64,000 nt of DNA from Fictibacillus enclensis (GCF_001457035.1 NZ_KQ758618.1:434001-498000), one strand, 5' to 3'; positions 1 to 11,049 are shown, numbered from the stretch's first letter. The notes: a model not told the origin generated them from the sequence alone. Numbers and translations are program-made.

Positions 1-101
1 CAGGAATGCATGGTGCTAATTTCAGCAGAACAGTATGTTCTGAAAGATGAGAGCCGACGGTGTAAACTGCGACCTCTTCTTTTGGAAGGGGTCTTTTTTT
101 T
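1..101 (+). promoter_or_regulatory. SAM (S-box) riboswitch, 3' part, with terminator
   Basis: Bases 1-58 hold the conserved 3' half of an S-box aptamer (GGTGCTAATTTCAGCAG, then the closing GAAAGATGAGAG). A GC stem at 71-93 (GACCTCTTC / GAAGGGGTC) followed by eight T is the intrinsic terminator. The 5' half lies outside the window. In this class SAM binding favours the terminator, so the following sulfhydrylase gene is expected to be on when SAM is scarce. Confidence 0.85.
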
Positions 102-103
102 AG

Positions 104-1450
<1,347 letters not shown>

Positions 1451-1475
1451 GACGTCATACCCAACAAAGAAAAGA

Positions 1476-1514
1476 AAAAAACAGGAGGGGCAAGCCAGTA
1501 CCCTCCTGTTTTTC
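1476..1514. terminator. Bidirectional terminator between metY and the SASP gene
   Basis: A perfect 13-bp stem (AAAAACAGGAGGG / CCCTCCTGTTTTT) with a GCAAGCCAGTA loop serves metY on the plus strand and the convergent SASP gene on the minus strand. Confidence 0.85.
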
Positions 1515-1699
1515 TATGAAAGCTGTTGTTCTGCCATTTGAATGAGGCGTTTTGTGATTTCTCCACCTACTGATCCATTCTGTCTTGCAGCCGTATCCGG
1601 CCCAAGGTTAACGCCAAATTCTCTTGCAATCTCCATTTTCATTTGATCCAGTGCATTTTGTACGCCTTGAACAACTGTTTGGTTTGTATTTTCAGCCAT
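1514..1699 (-). CDS. Alpha/beta-type small acid-soluble spore protein
   Basis: A 61-residue SASP that would coat spore DNA. The two family signatures are visible: [11 protein letters not shown] (the germination-protease cleavage region) and the C-terminal [17 protein letters not shown]-like block, here [17 protein letters not shown]. The start was set at 1699 because AAAGGAGG sits eight bases upstream of MAENTNQ; a longer reading frame to 1750 lacks an RBS. A sigma-G-type promoter lies at 1720-1748. It is monocistronic and convergent with metY. Confidence 0.9.
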   Translation of the reverse strand: MAENTNQTVVQGVQNALDQMKMEIAREFGVNLGPDTAARQNGSVGGEITKRLIQMAEQQLS

Positions 1700-1719
1700 A
1701 TGATGCCCTCCTTTTTTTA

Positions 1720-1748
1720 TAGAATGTGTAGTATATGGAAAAATATAC
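1720..1748 (-). promoter_or_regulatory. Sigma-G-type forespore promoter
   Basis: On the minus strand, GTATA (1744-1748) and CATTCTA (1720-1726) are separated by 17 bases. This fits the forespore sigma-G consensus GHATR / CATNHTA. Its position just upstream of a SASP gene makes the call credible; it is inference from motif match only. Confidence 0.6.
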
Positions 1749-1842
1749 ATGATGAGGAAAATGATTGGTTTGCCAATCTCAATCTTTGTTAGAAACCGTT
1801 TATATTTGGTACACTAAAGCCGTTAATAAAAAAGGAGTCAAG

Positions 1843-2616
1843 ATGATGAAAAGTTATAAAGGATATTTGATTGATCTGGATGGAACCATGTACAGAGGAA
1901 AAGAACGAATTGATGAAGCGGTGGAATTTGTAAAAGAATTAAACCGCAGAGAGCTGCCATATCTGTTTGTAACCAACAATTCTTCCAAAACCAAAGAAGA
2001 AGTGGCAAGAGTGCTTCAAAATTTTGAAATTCCCGCAACATCTGACCATGTATATACGACCAGCATGGCAACGGCCAATTACATTGAAAAGCTGAAACCA
2101 AATGCAAGCGTATATTGTATTGGGGAAGAAGGAATTCGCCAGGCTCTTGAAGAGAAAGGCTTCACTCTGACCTCTGAACAGCCTGACTTTGTCGTGATGG
2201 GAATCGACCGCTCCATTAATTACGAAAAATTAGCACTGGCCTGTCTGGCTGTAAGAGGCGGCGCCCATTTTATTTCGACCAATGGAGACATTGCATTGCC
2301 GACGGAAAGAGGTCTTTTGCCTGGCAACGGTTCACTAACCTCCGTAGTTGCTGTTTCCACACGAACCGAGCCTGTGTTTATCGGCAAGCCTGAAGCAGTC
2401 ATTATGGAAATGGCACTTGAACAGCTTGGCACATCCAAAGAGGAAACCTTAATGATCGGTGACAATTACGATACCGATATTCTTGCCGGAGTCCGTTCCG
2501 GTCTTGATACTCTTCTTGTCCATACAGGGGTCACTCTTAAAGAACATCTCAGAGATGTAGAGGTTCAGCCGACCTATACCGTCAATGGCCTGGATGAATG
2601 GAAAGCATTTGAATAA
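1843..2616 (+). CDS. yutF: HAD-superfamily (class IIA) phosphatase YutF
   Basis: A 257-residue NagD-like hydrolase. Motif I is DLDGTMYRG (residues 10-18), motif II TNNSS, and the C-terminal motif IV is MIGDNYDTDI; the class IIA cap lies between. In this family the enzyme dephosphorylates small phosphometabolites such as AMP or sugar phosphates; the substrate cannot be read from sequence. The start was placed at MMKSYKG behind AAAGGAG, because a 26-residue upstream extension lacks an RBS. B. subtilis YutF has nearly the same length and the same yutG-yutH neighbours. Confidence 0.85.
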   Translation: MMKSYKGYLIDLDGTMYRGKERIDEAVEFVKELNRRELPYLFVTNNSSKTKEEVARVLQNFEIPATSDHVYTTSMATANYIEKLKPNASVYCIGEEGIRQALEEKGFTLTSEQPDFVVMGIDRSINYEKLALACLAVRGGAHFISTNGDIALPTERGLLPGNGSLTSVVAVSTRTEPVFIGKPEAVIMEMALEQLGTSKEETLMIGDNYDTDILAGVRSGLDTLLVHTGVTLKEHLRDVEVQPTYTVNGLDEWKAFE

Positions 2617-2617
2617 A

Positions 2618-2694
2618 AGAAACAGCACCCTGAAGGATACTCCTGTTGTTTTTCAACAATGGGAGGCATTTTCCTAAAAGGTGCTGTTTTTTAT
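2618..2694. terminator. Long bidirectional terminator after yutF/yutG
   Basis: The outer stem AAACAGCACC / GGTGCTGTTT encloses inner stems (GTTGTTTTTCAAC and a CTCC / GGAG pair) and is followed by a T-run. It separates convergent yutF and yutG. Confidence 0.7.
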
Positions 2695-3188
2695 TCTGTA
2701 TTTGCTGCACGGTGGGCAAGACGGCTCGATGCTGCGGCGGCAATCGCTCCCACAATATCATCCAGAAAGGTGTGAACTTTTCCACTGGATTTGTCATTCA
2801 GTTTTTCCAGTATACCGGGTTTTTGTTTATCAATAAATCCGTAATTGGTAAAACCGATCGATCCGTATATGTTAACAATGGATAATGCAATCACTTCATC
2901 GATACCGTACAGGCTCTCATCCCGTTCCAGAATTTCTTGAAGCGGTCCCTCAAGCATCTTTTTTTCGGCGAGCATGTCAAGCTGTATTCCAGTCAGTATG
3001 GCGTTTTGTACCTCCCGCTTGGCAACTACCCGTTCCACGTTATGCAGACAGACGGACAATTCCAGGTCCGGATGGTAAGGTACCTGAAGAAAATAAACAA
3101 GCTCTGCGATATCTTTTAATGTTACGCCACGCTCAGTAAGCAGGCGCATGGCCGTTTCCTCAACATTCTCTACCTTTTTCTCTCTCAT
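2691..3188 (-). CDS. yutG: YutG, PgpA-family phosphatase
   Basis: A 165-residue member of the phosphatidylglycerophosphatase A family. The core DDIVGAIAAAASSRL and the helical N-terminal half DIAELVYFLQ match YutG. The family hydrolyses phosphatidylglycerophosphate, but YutG lacks the strong membrane anchors of proteobacterial PgpA, so catalytic use is assumed from homology. Start ATG has an AAGGAG RBS. It is convergent with yutF and divergent from yutH. Confidence 0.8.
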   Translation of the reverse strand: MREKKVENVEETAMRLLTERGVTLKDIAELVYFLQVPYHPDLELSVCLHNVERVVAKREVQNAILTGIQLDMLAEKKMLEGPLQEILERDESLYGIDEVIALSIVNIYGSIGFTNYGFIDKQKPGILEKLNDKSSGKVHTFLDDIVGAIAAAASSRLAHRAANTE

Positions 3189-3330
3189 AAAAATCTCCTT
3201 ATCTTCCGCGACGTTTGGGTTTTTATAGTATATGTGTCCATACCTAACTTATGAGTCCAGCCAAAAATTAATAACCAACCGTGCAGTTGGGTCATAGACT
3301 ATAATTATTGATGAACTTGGGGTGAGGGCT

Positions 3331-4356
3331 GTGTTCGAAAGAGACGTTTATCATCATTATCAATTATATTGCGAAGGCAAGCGAAACATCAGCGGATACC
3401 GGTATTTTGTTTCTGGCGGGGAACCGTACCTTGTTGTTCCGCAAAAAAAGATCACGATCGACCGGATCGAAGAGATCGTGTACTTCAGCGATTATTTAAG
3501 ATATAAGGGAGAAACCGGAATTGCGGGGCTTTTTCCAACGATGACCAACATGCCCAATGCGAATATTGAAGGTGAATCCATCCTGTTGTTTAAGATTGAA
3601 CAATCCGAGCGGGATGCTTCTGAAAAAAAGCCAATGGGTGAGGAACTGGCCCTCTTTCACAGAAACGGTAAGGACCTGCCTCCGCCGCCTGTTCCGACTG
3701 AAAGTTATTTGTTTGGAAGCTGGGCGGTGCTTTGGATGAACCGGGTCGATCAGGCAAAGGAATGGTACCAGGAGGTTTTTTCCAAGCCGGTGAAAAACGA
3801 GTTTGATACCTTGTTTTTAACCACGTTTCCGTATTTTGAAGGATTATCCGAGAATGCCATTCAGTACATTATTGATTACAACCTGGAGGATTCCATGAGG
3901 GAGGAAGAAGGGCCCTCCATCGTGCACGAACGTTTTCAAGAGAACTCCTGGCTGCAGTTTGACAACGATTATGTAAAACTTCCTACTGGTTGGGTGCTTG
4001 ATCACCCTGTCCGTGATTTGGCAGAATGGATCCGATCATGCGTGTATCAAAGAAACTTCAGCCCGGACATTGTCACAACCTTCCTGGATGAGTATGAAAA
4101 GGTGACTCCGTTAAAAAGAGAAGGATGGAGATTGCTGTATGGAAGGCTTCTTTTTCCTGTCTGGTATTTTGATATGATCGAAAACCATTACAAAAATGAA
4201 CGGGAGATTGGCAAAGAACTGTCTCAGCATAAATTTACGGAGTATTTGCTGATGGAAGAACAGAATGAAGCGTTTTTACGCTCCTTTTTCCCGATGATCG
4301 GTCTTCCTGCAGACCGTCTGCAGATTCCCGTAGTGGATTGGCTGATCCCCAACTGA
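3331..4356 (+). CDS. yutH: YutH, spore-coat-associated kinase-fold protein
   Basis: A protein of about 341 residues, recognised as YutH of the CotS/YutH spore-coat family. These proteins have an aminoglycoside-phosphotransferase-like fold but usually lack complete kinase motifs; here I see FDNDYVKLPTGWVLDH in place of a full HxD catalytic loop. The N-terminus FERDVYHHYQLY is typical. GTG at 3331 is preferred because GGGGTGAGG ends a few bases before it; an in-frame GTG at 3322 lies inside that RBS. A terminator follows at 4360. Confidence 0.75.
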   Translation: MFERDVYHHYQLYCEGKRNISGYRYFVSGGEPYLVVPQKKITIDRIEEIVYFSDYLRYKGETGIAGLFPTMTNMPNANIEGESILLFKIEQSERDASEKKPMGEELALFHRNGKDLPPPPVPTESYLFGSWAVLWMNRVDQAKEWYQEVFSKPVKNEFDTLFLTTFPYFEGLSENAIQYIIDYNLEDSMREEEGPSIVHERFQENSWLQFDNDYVKLPTGWVLDHPVRDLAEWIRSCVYQRNFSPDIVTTFLDEYEKVTPLKREGWRLLYGRLLFPVWYFDMIENHYKNEREIGKELSQHKFTEYLLMEEQNEAFLRSFFPMIGLPADRLQIPVVDWLIPN

Positions 4357-4359
4357 CGT

Positions 4360-4389
4360 AAGTGCTCTATTTAAAGAGCGCTTTTTTCT
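4360..4389 (+). terminator. Terminator after yutH
   Basis: The stem AAGTGCTCT / AAGAGCGCTT with an ATTTA loop is followed by a T-run. Confidence 0.75.
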
Positions 4390-4444
4390 TTTGAAATGAA
4401 AGCAGAATCATGAGAAAATAAGGAAAAACGCTTGGAGTGCTAGC

Positions 4445-5419
4445 ATGAAACCGTATATATTTATTACAAGAAAAATTCCTGAAGCATCGTTGAACGAATT
4501 ACAGAGGATGGCCGATGTGACCATGTGGGAGGAGGAATTGAAGCCAGTGCCCCGTGACCGTTTGCTTAAAGAAGCAGCAAAAGCAACCGGCCTGCTTACC
4601 ATGCTTTCAGACAAAATTGATGCAGAGCTGATGGATCAGTCGCCAAATCTTAAAGTGGTTGCCAATCTCGCGGTTGGCTATGATAATATCGATATTCCTT
4701 ATGCTGATAAAAAAGGGATGATCATCTGCAACACACCAGACGTTCTGACAGATACAACCGCGGATTTGACGTTTGCTCTATTGATGGCCACGGCGAGAAG
4801 GATTACGGAGGCTGCACAGTATTTAAAAGAAGGAAAATGGACGGGCTGGAGTCCTTTGCTGCTTGCAGGGACAGATATTCATCACAAAACATTGGGTATT
4901 GTGGGAATGGGTCGCATTGGGGAAGCTGTTGCCAAAAGAGCGGCCGGTTTTGATATGAACATCCTGTACCACAATCGCAGCCGGAAAGAAGAAGCGGAAC
5001 GAAAGCTCGGATTGTCCTACCGCTCGTTTGAAGACTTGCTAAAAGCGTCGGATTATGTGGTTTGTCTTGCCCCCCTAACCGAAGAAACAAAAGATTTGTT
5101 TGATGAAAAGGCATTTCAAATGATGAAGTCATCCGCTTTGTTTATCAACGCGTCCCGTGGGGGAGTTGTGGTTGAAAATGCGTTGGACAAAGCTTTGACT
5201 AAAGGGTGGATCAAAGGGGCAGGGCTCGATGTATTTCGTGAAGAACCGATTCATCCGGAACATTTCCTATTAAAACATGACAATCTGGTTGCCCTTCCCC
5301 ATATTGGGAGCGCAAGCCTGGAGACGCGGATGCAAATGGCCCGGTTAGCGTGCAAAAATATTGAGAACGTTCTGCAGGGACTTACACCTCCTGCCCCAGT
5401 AAACGTCCAGGATGCATAA
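4445..5419 (+). CDS. D-2-hydroxyacid dehydrogenase (glyoxylate/hydroxypyruvate reductase-like)
   Basis: A 324-residue NAD(P)-dependent D-isomer-specific 2-hydroxyacid dehydrogenase. The nucleotide loop is GIVGMGRIGEAVAKRA; the catalytic set is the Arg in NASRGG, the Glu in FREEPIHP and the His in LPHIGSAS. It resembles GyaR/YvcT-type glyoxylate or hydroxypyruvate reductases, and its length excludes a SerA enzyme with an ACT domain. It is transcribed alone between yutH and hom, and the substrate is not determined by sequence. Confidence 0.85.
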   Translation: MKPYIFITRKIPEASLNELQRMADVTMWEEELKPVPRDRLLKEAAKATGLLTMLSDKIDAELMDQSPNLKVVANLAVGYDNIDIPYADKKGMIICNTPDVLTDTTADLTFALLMATARRITEAAQYLKEGKWTGWSPLLLAGTDIHHKTLGIVGMGRIGEAVAKRAAGFDMNILYHNRSRKEEAERKLGLSYRSFEDLLKASDYVVCLAPLTEETKDLFDEKAFQMMKSSALFINASRGGVVVENALDKALTKGWIKGAGLDVFREEPIHPEHFLLKHDNLVALPHIGSASLETRMQMARLACKNIENVLQGLTPPAPVNVQDA

Positions 5420-5512
5420 TGGGCAAGTCCTTCACTTCGAAGGTGGCTTCATCCGGTAAGGAGCAGTAAAATGGTGGCTTTTAACTTCAAGCTGCCCTTA
5501 TCTCCTCTGTGT

Positions 5513-5528
5513 TTGGAAACGCTTCCAA
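5513..5528. promoter_or_regulatory. Candidate cre (CcpA) site upstream of hom
   Basis: TTGGAAACGCTTCCAA is a near-perfect palindrome close to the cre consensus WTGNAARCGNWWWCA, with one weak position. It lies about 35 bp upstream of the candidate hom -35 box, so carbon control of the threonine operon is possible. Confidence 0.45.
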
Positions 5529-5548
5529 AATCTTTACAAAAATTCTGG

Positions 5549-5617
5549 TTGTGCCTAGCTTAAATTACGTCTACAATTGTCCTTAATATAAAAACAAATG
5601 TATTTCTAGTAAGGACA
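5549..5617 (+). promoter_or_regulatory. hom promoter and inverted-repeat leader
   Basis: TTGTGC (5549-5554) and TACAAT (5572-5577) are spaced 17 bp. TGTCCTTA at 5579-5586 is inverted as TAAGGACA at 5610-5617, just in front of the hom RBS (AGGACAGGAG). The pair could be an operator for a threonine regulator (ThrR controls hom in B. subtilis) or an RNA hairpin that hides the ribosome binding site. Seen: the repeat. Inferred: the role. Confidence 0.5.
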
Positions 5618-5629
5618 GGAGTGTTGGCA

Positions 5630-6928
5630 ATGGTTCAGAACGTATCTGTAGGATTATTGGGACTTGGGACAGTAGGGAGCGGTGTCGTTAGAATGGTGGA
5701 AGGGCATCAGGAAGAATTGCTCCATCGTGTAGGCTGTCCTGTCTACATAAAAAGAGTGCTTGTTCAAAATCTCGACAAGGAGCGGTCATGCCAAATCAAC
5801 CCCGAGCTGTTGACGAGTACGGCGGATGAGGTCGTTAGTGATCCCGAAATTGATGTAGTGATCGAAGTAATCGGCGGAATTGAGCGCGCCAGAGAATATA
5901 TTCTGCAGGCACTCAGCAATAAGAAGCATGTAATCACGGCCAACAAGGACCTGATGGCTCTCCACGGCGCTGAACTTTTATCAGCAGCTGAAGAAAATGG
6001 ATGCGACTTATTTTATGAAGCGAGTGTGGCCGGTGGAATTCCGATTATTCGTACGCTGGTGGATGGACTGGCATCCGACCGGATAACAAAAATGATGGGG
6101 ATTGTTAACGGAACCACCAATTATATATTAACGAAAATGGACAAGGAAAATTTAACCTTTAAAGAAGTATTAAAAGAAGCACAGGAACTTGGTTATGCGG
6201 AGGCAGATCCCACTTCTGATGTGGAAGGAATTGATGCGGCACGCAAAATGGCCATCCTGGCTTCTCTCGGTTTCTCCATGAACATTCATCTGGACGATGT
6301 AGAGGTTAAAGGCATTTCAAGCATCACAAGCGAAGACCTGGAATATGCCCGGCAGTTCGGTTATTCCATGAAGCTCATCGGAAATGCAAAAAAGGACAAT
6401 GGCAAGGTGGAAGTGAGTGTAGAACCGACGTTGCTGCCGGATACACACCCCCTTGCATCCGTGCAAAATGAATACAATGCCGTTTATATTTATGGCGAGG
6501 CCGTCGGAGAAACCATGCTGTTCGGCCCGGGTGCCGGCCAGCTTCCGACCGCAACCTCCATTGTCTCAGACTTAGTAGCTGTCGTAAGGAATATGCGCTT
6601 GGGCGTCAATGGCAAAAGCGTTGTAGCTCCCCAATTTGATAAACAGCTTAAGAAGGACGATGAAATTACTGGCAAGTATTTTTACCGTCTTCATGTGAAG
6701 GATGAAGCAGGCACGTTCTCTGCGTTGACATCAATCTTCGCCAATAATGAAGTAAGCTTGGAAAAGCTGCTTCAGAAGCCGGTTGGAGATAACGGTGTGG
6801 CTGAGGTTGTCCTAGTGACCCATACGACCAGCAAGCAGCAAAACGACAACATCTATCAGCAGCTCAGGGATTCCGGAGTTGTCAATCAAATCAAAAGCCA
6901 CTATCGCGTAGAAGGAGGAGCACAATGA
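5630..6928 (+). CDS. hom: Homoserine dehydrogenase
   Basis: A 432-residue NAD(P)-dependent enzyme converting aspartate semialdehyde to homoserine, the branch point to threonine and methionine. It shows the dinucleotide loop [10 protein letters not shown] at the N-terminus, the substrate segment [12 protein letters not shown] and [20 protein letters not shown], and a C-terminal ACT domain (about residues 350-430) that normally senses threonine. The start was moved to ATG 5630 because AGGACAGGAG fits there. Its TGA overlaps the thrC ATG, so it is the first gene of hom-thrC-thrB. Confidence 0.93.
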   Translation: MVQNVSVGLLGLGTVGSGVVRMVEGHQEELLHRVGCPVYIKRVLVQNLDKERSCQINPELLTSTADEVVSDPEIDVVIEVIGGIERAREYILQALSNKKHVITANKDLMALHGAELLSAAEENGCDLFYEASVAGGIPIIRTLVDGLASDRITKMMGIVNGTTNYILTKMDKENLTFKEVLKEAQELGYAEADPTSDVEGIDAARKMAILASLGFSMNIHLDDVEVKGISSITSEDLEYARQFGYSMKLIGNAKKDNGKVEVSVEPTLLPDTHPLASVQNEYNAVYIYGEAVGETMLFGPGAGQLPTATSIVSDLVAVVRNMRLGVNGKSVVAPQFDKQLKKDDEITGKYFYRLHVKDEAGTFSALTSIFANNEVSLEKLLQKPVGDNGVAEVVLVTHTTSKQQNDNIYQQLRDSGVVNQIKSHYRVEGGAQ

Positions 6929-7986
6929 GCTACAAAGGATTAATTCATAAATATAAGGACTTTTTACCAGTTACAGATAAAACACCTGAACTTTCGTTAC
7001 AGGAAGGAAATACACCGCTTATTCCACTTGAACATCTTTCCAAAGAGTGGGGAATCGAGCTCTTTGTAAAATATGAAGGAGCTAATCCCACAGGATCCTT
7101 TAAAGACCGTGGTATGGTAATGGCCGTGGCCAAAGCCAAAGAAGAAGGCAGCAAAGCGATCATTTGCGCTTCAACAGGGAATACAAGTGCAGCAGCTGCT
7201 GCGTATGGGGCGAGAGCGGGACTTCGCTGTCTTGTGGTTATCCCGTCAGGAAAAGTTGCCCTTGGCAAGCTGGCGCAGGCAAAAATGTACGGTGCTGAAG
7301 TATTCGAGATCGAAGGGAATTTTGATGAAGCGCTCCAAATGGTGCGCAAATTGAGTGAAGAAGAACCATTAACGCTAGTCAATTCAGTAAACCCATTCCG
7401 TCTGGAGGGCCAGAAGACTGCAGCCTTTGAAATTGTGGATGCGCTTGGCTCTGCTCCGGATGTTCTTGCTATTCCTGTGGGAAATGCCGGAAACATTTCA
7501 GCGTATTGGAAAGGGTTCAAGGAATATCACGAAAAATTAGGAAGCGGGCTTCCTCAAATGCAAGGATTTCAAGCGGAGGGAGCAGCACCAATTGTAAACA
7601 AGGCCGTTGTGAAGAACCCTGAAACCATTGCGACTGCCATCCGTATTGGAAACCCTGCCAGTTGGAATTTCGCGCTGGAAGCCGTAGAGCAGTCAAGCGG
7701 CGGCGTTAATAGCGTTTCCGATGAGGAAATTGTGGAAGCTTATCATCTGTTGGCCAGAAAGGAAGGCGTCTTTGCAGAGCCGGCTTCCTGTTCTTCCATC
7801 GCAGGCGTATGGAAACTTGTCAAAAGCGGCCAGCTTGCTCCGGGAACAAAAGTTGTGGCGGTATTGACTGGAAACGGCTTGAAAGACCCTGAAACAGCGA
7901 TGGACACAGTTACGGTCAATCCTGTGAAAGTATCTAATCAACTGGAGGATTTGAGGGAGGCCATGAAGGGTTGTGTATTACAATGA
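6925..7986 (+). CDS. thrC: Threonine synthase
   Basis: A 353-residue fold-type II PLP enzyme that makes threonine from O-phosphohomoserine. The PLP lysine is K60 in GSFKDRGM, and the phosphate-binding glycine-rich [14 protein letters not shown] follows. The short length is the Bacillus ThrC type. The ATG overlaps the hom stop by four bases (ATGA), with GGAGGAG upstream; its own stop overlaps the thrB start, so the three genes are translationally coupled. Confidence 0.93.
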   Translation: MSYKGLIHKYKDFLPVTDKTPELSLQEGNTPLIPLEHLSKEWGIELFVKYEGANPTGSFKDRGMVMAVAKAKEEGSKAIICASTGNTSAAAAAYGARAGLRCLVVIPSGKVALGKLAQAKMYGAEVFEIEGNFDEALQMVRKLSEEEPLTLVNSVNPFRLEGQKTAAFEIVDALGSAPDVLAIPVGNAGNISAYWKGFKEYHEKLGSGLPQMQGFQAEGAAPIVNKAVVKNPETIATAIRIGNPASWNFALEAVEQSSGGVNSVSDEEIVEAYHLLARKEGVFAEPASCSSIAGVWKLVKSGQLAPGTKVVAVLTGNGLKDPETAMDTVTVNPVKVSNQLEDLREAMKGCVLQ

Positions 7987-8894
7987 CATTTGCTCCTTTT
8001 TCCATCCAAGTGCCAGGAAGTACGGCTAATTTAGGGCCAGGATTTGACTCTGTGGGTATGGCGCTTTCGATGTATTTAACCGTCAATGTCTTTCCATCGC
8101 GCGAGCAGAAGATCACATACTTTGGCAAAGAGCTTCAGAGCCTGAATGGTGAAAAGGATAATTTGATACTCCAAGCTGCATCCATGGTAGCCGATGCCTA
8201 TGATAAAGAGCTGCCTTGCTGTTCACTTGAGGTGGAAAGCGAGCTCCCTTTATCCAGGGGGTTGGGAAGCAGTGCAGCAGCGATAGTGGCAGGGATTGAG
8301 TGGGCAAATCGTGTGCTTTCTCTGTCACTCTCTAAGGAGGAGAAAACGCTCTTTGCATGCAAGATGGAGGGGCATCCTGATAATGTAGTGCCTTCATTAA
8401 TTGGTGGACTGGCGATCAGCTGGTATGATGAAAACCAGGTGGAGACAGTTCATGTTACGGATTTATCGGTTGAATTGGTTCTCACCATTCCCTCTTTTGA
8501 GCTTGCTACGAGCATGGCGAGAGAAGCATTGCCTTCAAGTTTGGCGCACTCGGAGGCTGTTCAGGCCAGTGCGGTCAGCAATGTATTGGTAGCTTCACTG
8601 CTCAGGGACGATTGGAAAAGGGCAGGGAAGATGATGAACAAGGATCGGTTTCACGAGCCATACCGGCAGCAGTGGTTTCCCGATTTTACAGAGATCAAAG
8701 AAAAAGCCGCTGAAGCCGGCGCATACGGGTCCGCCATCAGCGGTGCGGGACCTGCCATGGTTTCTTTTGTACCTGCTGGTTCAGGGGAAAGGGTATGCGA
8801 ACAGATCGCCAACGCATTTGAAGGCTATGAATGCAAGGCGGTTTCTCCTGATGTGAAAGGCGTTCTTGTCCAGCAGCTTAGTCTTCCGGCATAA
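7983..8894 (+). CDS. thrB: Homoserine kinase
   Basis: A 303-residue GHMP-family kinase that phosphorylates homoserine for ThrC. The N-terminal [15 protein letters not shown] and the ATP loop [12 protein letters not shown] (residues 89-100) are diagnostic, and the C-terminal [12 protein letters not shown] is the third GHMP motif. ATG 7983 overlaps the thrC stop (ATGA); a TTG at 7971 is an alternative. A strong terminator ends the operon. Confidence 0.93.
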   Translation: MTFAPFSIQVPGSTANLGPGFDSVGMALSMYLTVNVFPSREQKITYFGKELQSLNGEKDNLILQAASMVADAYDKELPCCSLEVESELPLSRGLGSSAAAIVAGIEWANRVLSLSLSKEEKTLFACKMEGHPDNVVPSLIGGLAISWYDENQVETVHVTDLSVELVLTIPSFELATSMAREALPSSLAHSEAVQASAVSNVLVASLLRDDWKRAGKMMNKDRFHEPYRQQWFPDFTEIKEKAAEAGAYGSAISGAGPAMVSFVPAGSGERVCEQIANAFEGYECKAVSPDVKGVLVQQLSLPA

Positions 8895-8897
8895 ATA

Positions 8898-8948
8898 AAA
8901 CCCCCGTGCCTATGAACTGTCACAGTTCACTGGGCACGGGGGTTTTTT
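8898..8948. terminator. Terminator of the threonine operon, also facing yutI
   Basis: The stem AAACCCCCGTGCC / GGGCACGGGGGTTT carries an inner GAACTG / CAGTTC helix and ends in a T-run; it works for both convergent units. Confidence 0.85.
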
Positions 8949-8959
8949 GTTGGCGATTT

Positions 8960-9199
8960 TTAGAATACTTGTTCCAATTCAACAACGCCAGGTACTTCCT
9001 CAAGCAAAGCACGCTCGATACCAGCTTTTAGTGTAATAGTGGAGGAAGGGCAGCTTCCGCAAGCACCCATAAGACGGACTTTTACAATTCCATCTTCAAG
9101 GTCAACGAGCTCCACGTCTCCGCCGTCACGAAGCAAAAATGGGCGTAATTTATCTAGAACTTCTTCAACTTGCTCACGCATAGAAACTTCAGTAGCCAT
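8960..9199 (-). CDS. yutI: NifU C-terminal domain Fe-S scaffold YutI
   Basis: A 79-residue NfuA-like domain that carries or transfers Fe-S clusters. The core [21 protein letters not shown] is followed by the cluster-binding pair in [19 protein letters not shown] lies upstream of MATEVSM. It is convergent with thrB and near yuzD and yutM, so the neighbourhood is rich in Fe-S assembly functions. Confidence 0.88.
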   Translation of the reverse strand: MATEVSMREQVEEVLDKLRPFLLRDGGDVELVDLEDGIVKVRLMGACGSCPSSTITLKAGIERALLEEVPGVVELEQVF

Positions 9200-9362
9200 A
9201 ATAAAAAACTCCTTTCATAAACAACTTACCCTTATTATACGGGTTTTGATTCAAAAAATCCATGTGCGTGCATCACAACATTTAAAAAGTATTCACCTTT
9301 ATTAACTTCCCGGAATCGATTACAATTAAACGTGCAGGGACTTTTAAGCTGGGGTGAGGCGA

Positions 9363-9689
9363 ATGGAAATGAAACAGATTACGATCAAGGTATTCGGCGG
9401 TGAACAGAAATGTGCAAGCTGCGTGAATTTGCCATCTTCCAAAGAAACAGCGGAATGGCTGGAAGCGGCCATTTCACGTAAATATCCTGATCAACTTTTT
9501 ACCATCGAATATATTGATATCTTTTCATCGGTTGAAGGGGAGAATCAGAAGTTTGCACATCAAATTGTGGAAGAAGAGCTCTTTTATCCTGTGGTTGTTA
9601 TTAATGATGAAATTGTAGCTGAGGGCAACCCAAGGCTTAAGGATATTTATGCCATCATGGAACTGAACGGTTATAAGGATGCAGGCTGA
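9363..9689 (+). CDS. yuzD: YuzD-family (DUF1462) protein
   Basis: A 108-residue thioredoxin-like small protein recognised as YuzD. CASCVNLPSS near residue 18 gives a CxxC pair and a cis-proline-like segment FYPVVVINDEIV is typical of thioredoxin folds. Function is unknown; its place beside yutI suggests redox or Fe-S work. ATG 9363 is favoured over the upstream in-frame GTG because GGGGTGAGG would be the RBS. Confidence 0.75.
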   Translation: MEMKQITIKVFGGEQKCASCVNLPSSKETAEWLEAAISRKYPDQLFTIEYIDIFSSVEGENQKFAHQIVEEELFYPVVVINDEIVAEGNPRLKDIYAIMELNGYKDAG

Positions 9690-9711
9690 GACAATGTCTT
9701 TACCTTCTATG

Positions 9712-9746
9712 AAAACCCCGCAGGGATGAGCCCTGCGGGGTTTTTA
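9712..9746. terminator. Terminator between yuzD and yutJ
   Basis: The stem AAAACCCCGCAGGG / CCCTGCGGGGTTTT with an ATGAG loop serves both convergent genes. Confidence 0.85.
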
Positions 9747-9754
9747 CAATCATT

Positions 9755-10819
9755 TTAGTTTTGATATTTATAAAGCCATAGAATACCGGATTTCAAAAGA
9801 CGAGGCACACGTCCGATGAGAGAAGCACCGCCCATGGTTCCAAAACCGCTCTTCTTCCCTAAAGAACCCATAACTCCCTTAAGTTTAATTTCTTCGAGTT
9901 CAGGCATCGGCTGATTTTTCCACTTTTTAAGAAGAATATCTGAAATTTGCTCTGCTTGTTCCTCAGCAAGCTGGGCGCTTGGGGAGAAAGCCATGCTGGC
10001 ACAGTCGCCTACGACATACACATCTTCGTTATTCGGAAGGTGGTGGTACTTCGTCAGTTTAACACGGCCTTGTTGGTCTTTTTCCACATCAAGGTCGCGA
10101 ACCAGCTTGTTGGGCTGAATGCCGGCAGTCCACACAATCGCATCACATTCAATGGCTGTATCATGGTTGTACAGAACATTCTTTTCCACACGAGTAATGT
10201 TGGAATTATTAACAACTTCAACGCCATGCTGAATGAACCAGTTCTGAACATAGTTGCTCAAACGGGGTTTAAAACCATTAAGTATGATTGGACCACGGTC
10301 GAACAGAATAATTTTAAGGTCTGAACGGCTTTCATGCAGTTCACTGGCAAGCTCCACGCCGCTTAGGCCGGCGCCTACCACACCTACAACGCCATTATGA
10401 GGGAGATTGTTCAAGACCTGATACGTTTCACGAGACTTGTCCACACTCTGGATGCTCAATGTATATTCTTGCGCTCCAGGGACATTATGGTATTTATCCT
10501 CACAGCCAAGGCCAATGATTAATTCATCATATGCCACGGGTTCGTCATCTGCAAGCTGGACTTGTTTGTTGTTAAAATCAAGTTCAGTCACGATTCCGTA
10601 TTTTATTTTAAGCTGTGGGTGTTCCGGGAAAGGAACACGAATATGGTGGTCAGAAATCGTTCCAGCCGCCAGTGCATAATATTCTGTTTTCAAACAATGA
10701 TAAGGCTGCTTGTCAATTAAGGTAATTTGGACGTCGGTTGGAAGCTCTGGAGAATTTAACAGACGCTTTAAGATTCTCATTCCTCCATATCCTCCGCCAA
10801 GCAATACAAGGTGTTTCAT
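9755..10819 (-). CDS. yutJ: NADH dehydrogenase-like flavoprotein YutJ
   Basis: A 354-residue pyridine nucleotide-disulfide oxidoreductase of the type II NADH dehydrogenase family. The N-terminal FAD loop is LLGGGYGGMRI, the central NAD(H) loop VVGAGLSGVELASEL, and the second FAD motif VYVVGDCAS. There is no CxxC redox pair. The amphipathic tail (GRVPRLLKSGILWLYKYQ) could dock at the membrane. It is likely a quinone or other acceptor reductase; the acceptor is unknown. Confidence 0.8.
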   Translation of the reverse strand: MKHLVLLGGGYGGMRILKRLLNSPELPTDVQITLIDKQPYHCLKTEYYALAAGTISDHHIRVPFPEHPQLKIKYGIVTELDFNNKQVQLADDEPVAYDELIIGLGCEDKYHNVPGAQEYTLSIQSVDKSRETYQVLNNLPHNGVVGVVGAGLSGVELASELHESRSDLKIILFDRGPIILNGFKPRLSNYVQNWFIQHGVEVVNNSNITRVEKNVLYNHDTAIECDAIVWTAGIQPNKLVRDLDVEKDQQGRVKLTKYHHLPNNEDVYVVGDCASMAFSPSAQLAEEQAEQISDILLKKWKNQPMPELEEIKLKGVMGSLGKKSGFGTMGGASLIGRVPRLLKSGILWLYKYQN

Positions 10820-11049
10820 TGTCTTTCCCTTCTTTCTATGGCACTATGTGTAAATAATGGCAACAATAATCGCAATAATACCGCAGTTTTTAAGGCTTCA
10901 CAGGAAGCGATTTCACATTCAAACACTTCTTAGTATAGCATTTTACTATAAATTCTCAACTGTTTTCCTAAAAACAAAAGGAAGAAGTAAAAGGGTTTGA
11001 CGGACAAGCCGGAGCGATATACGATAGAAAAGTAAGGCGAGGTGATAAG

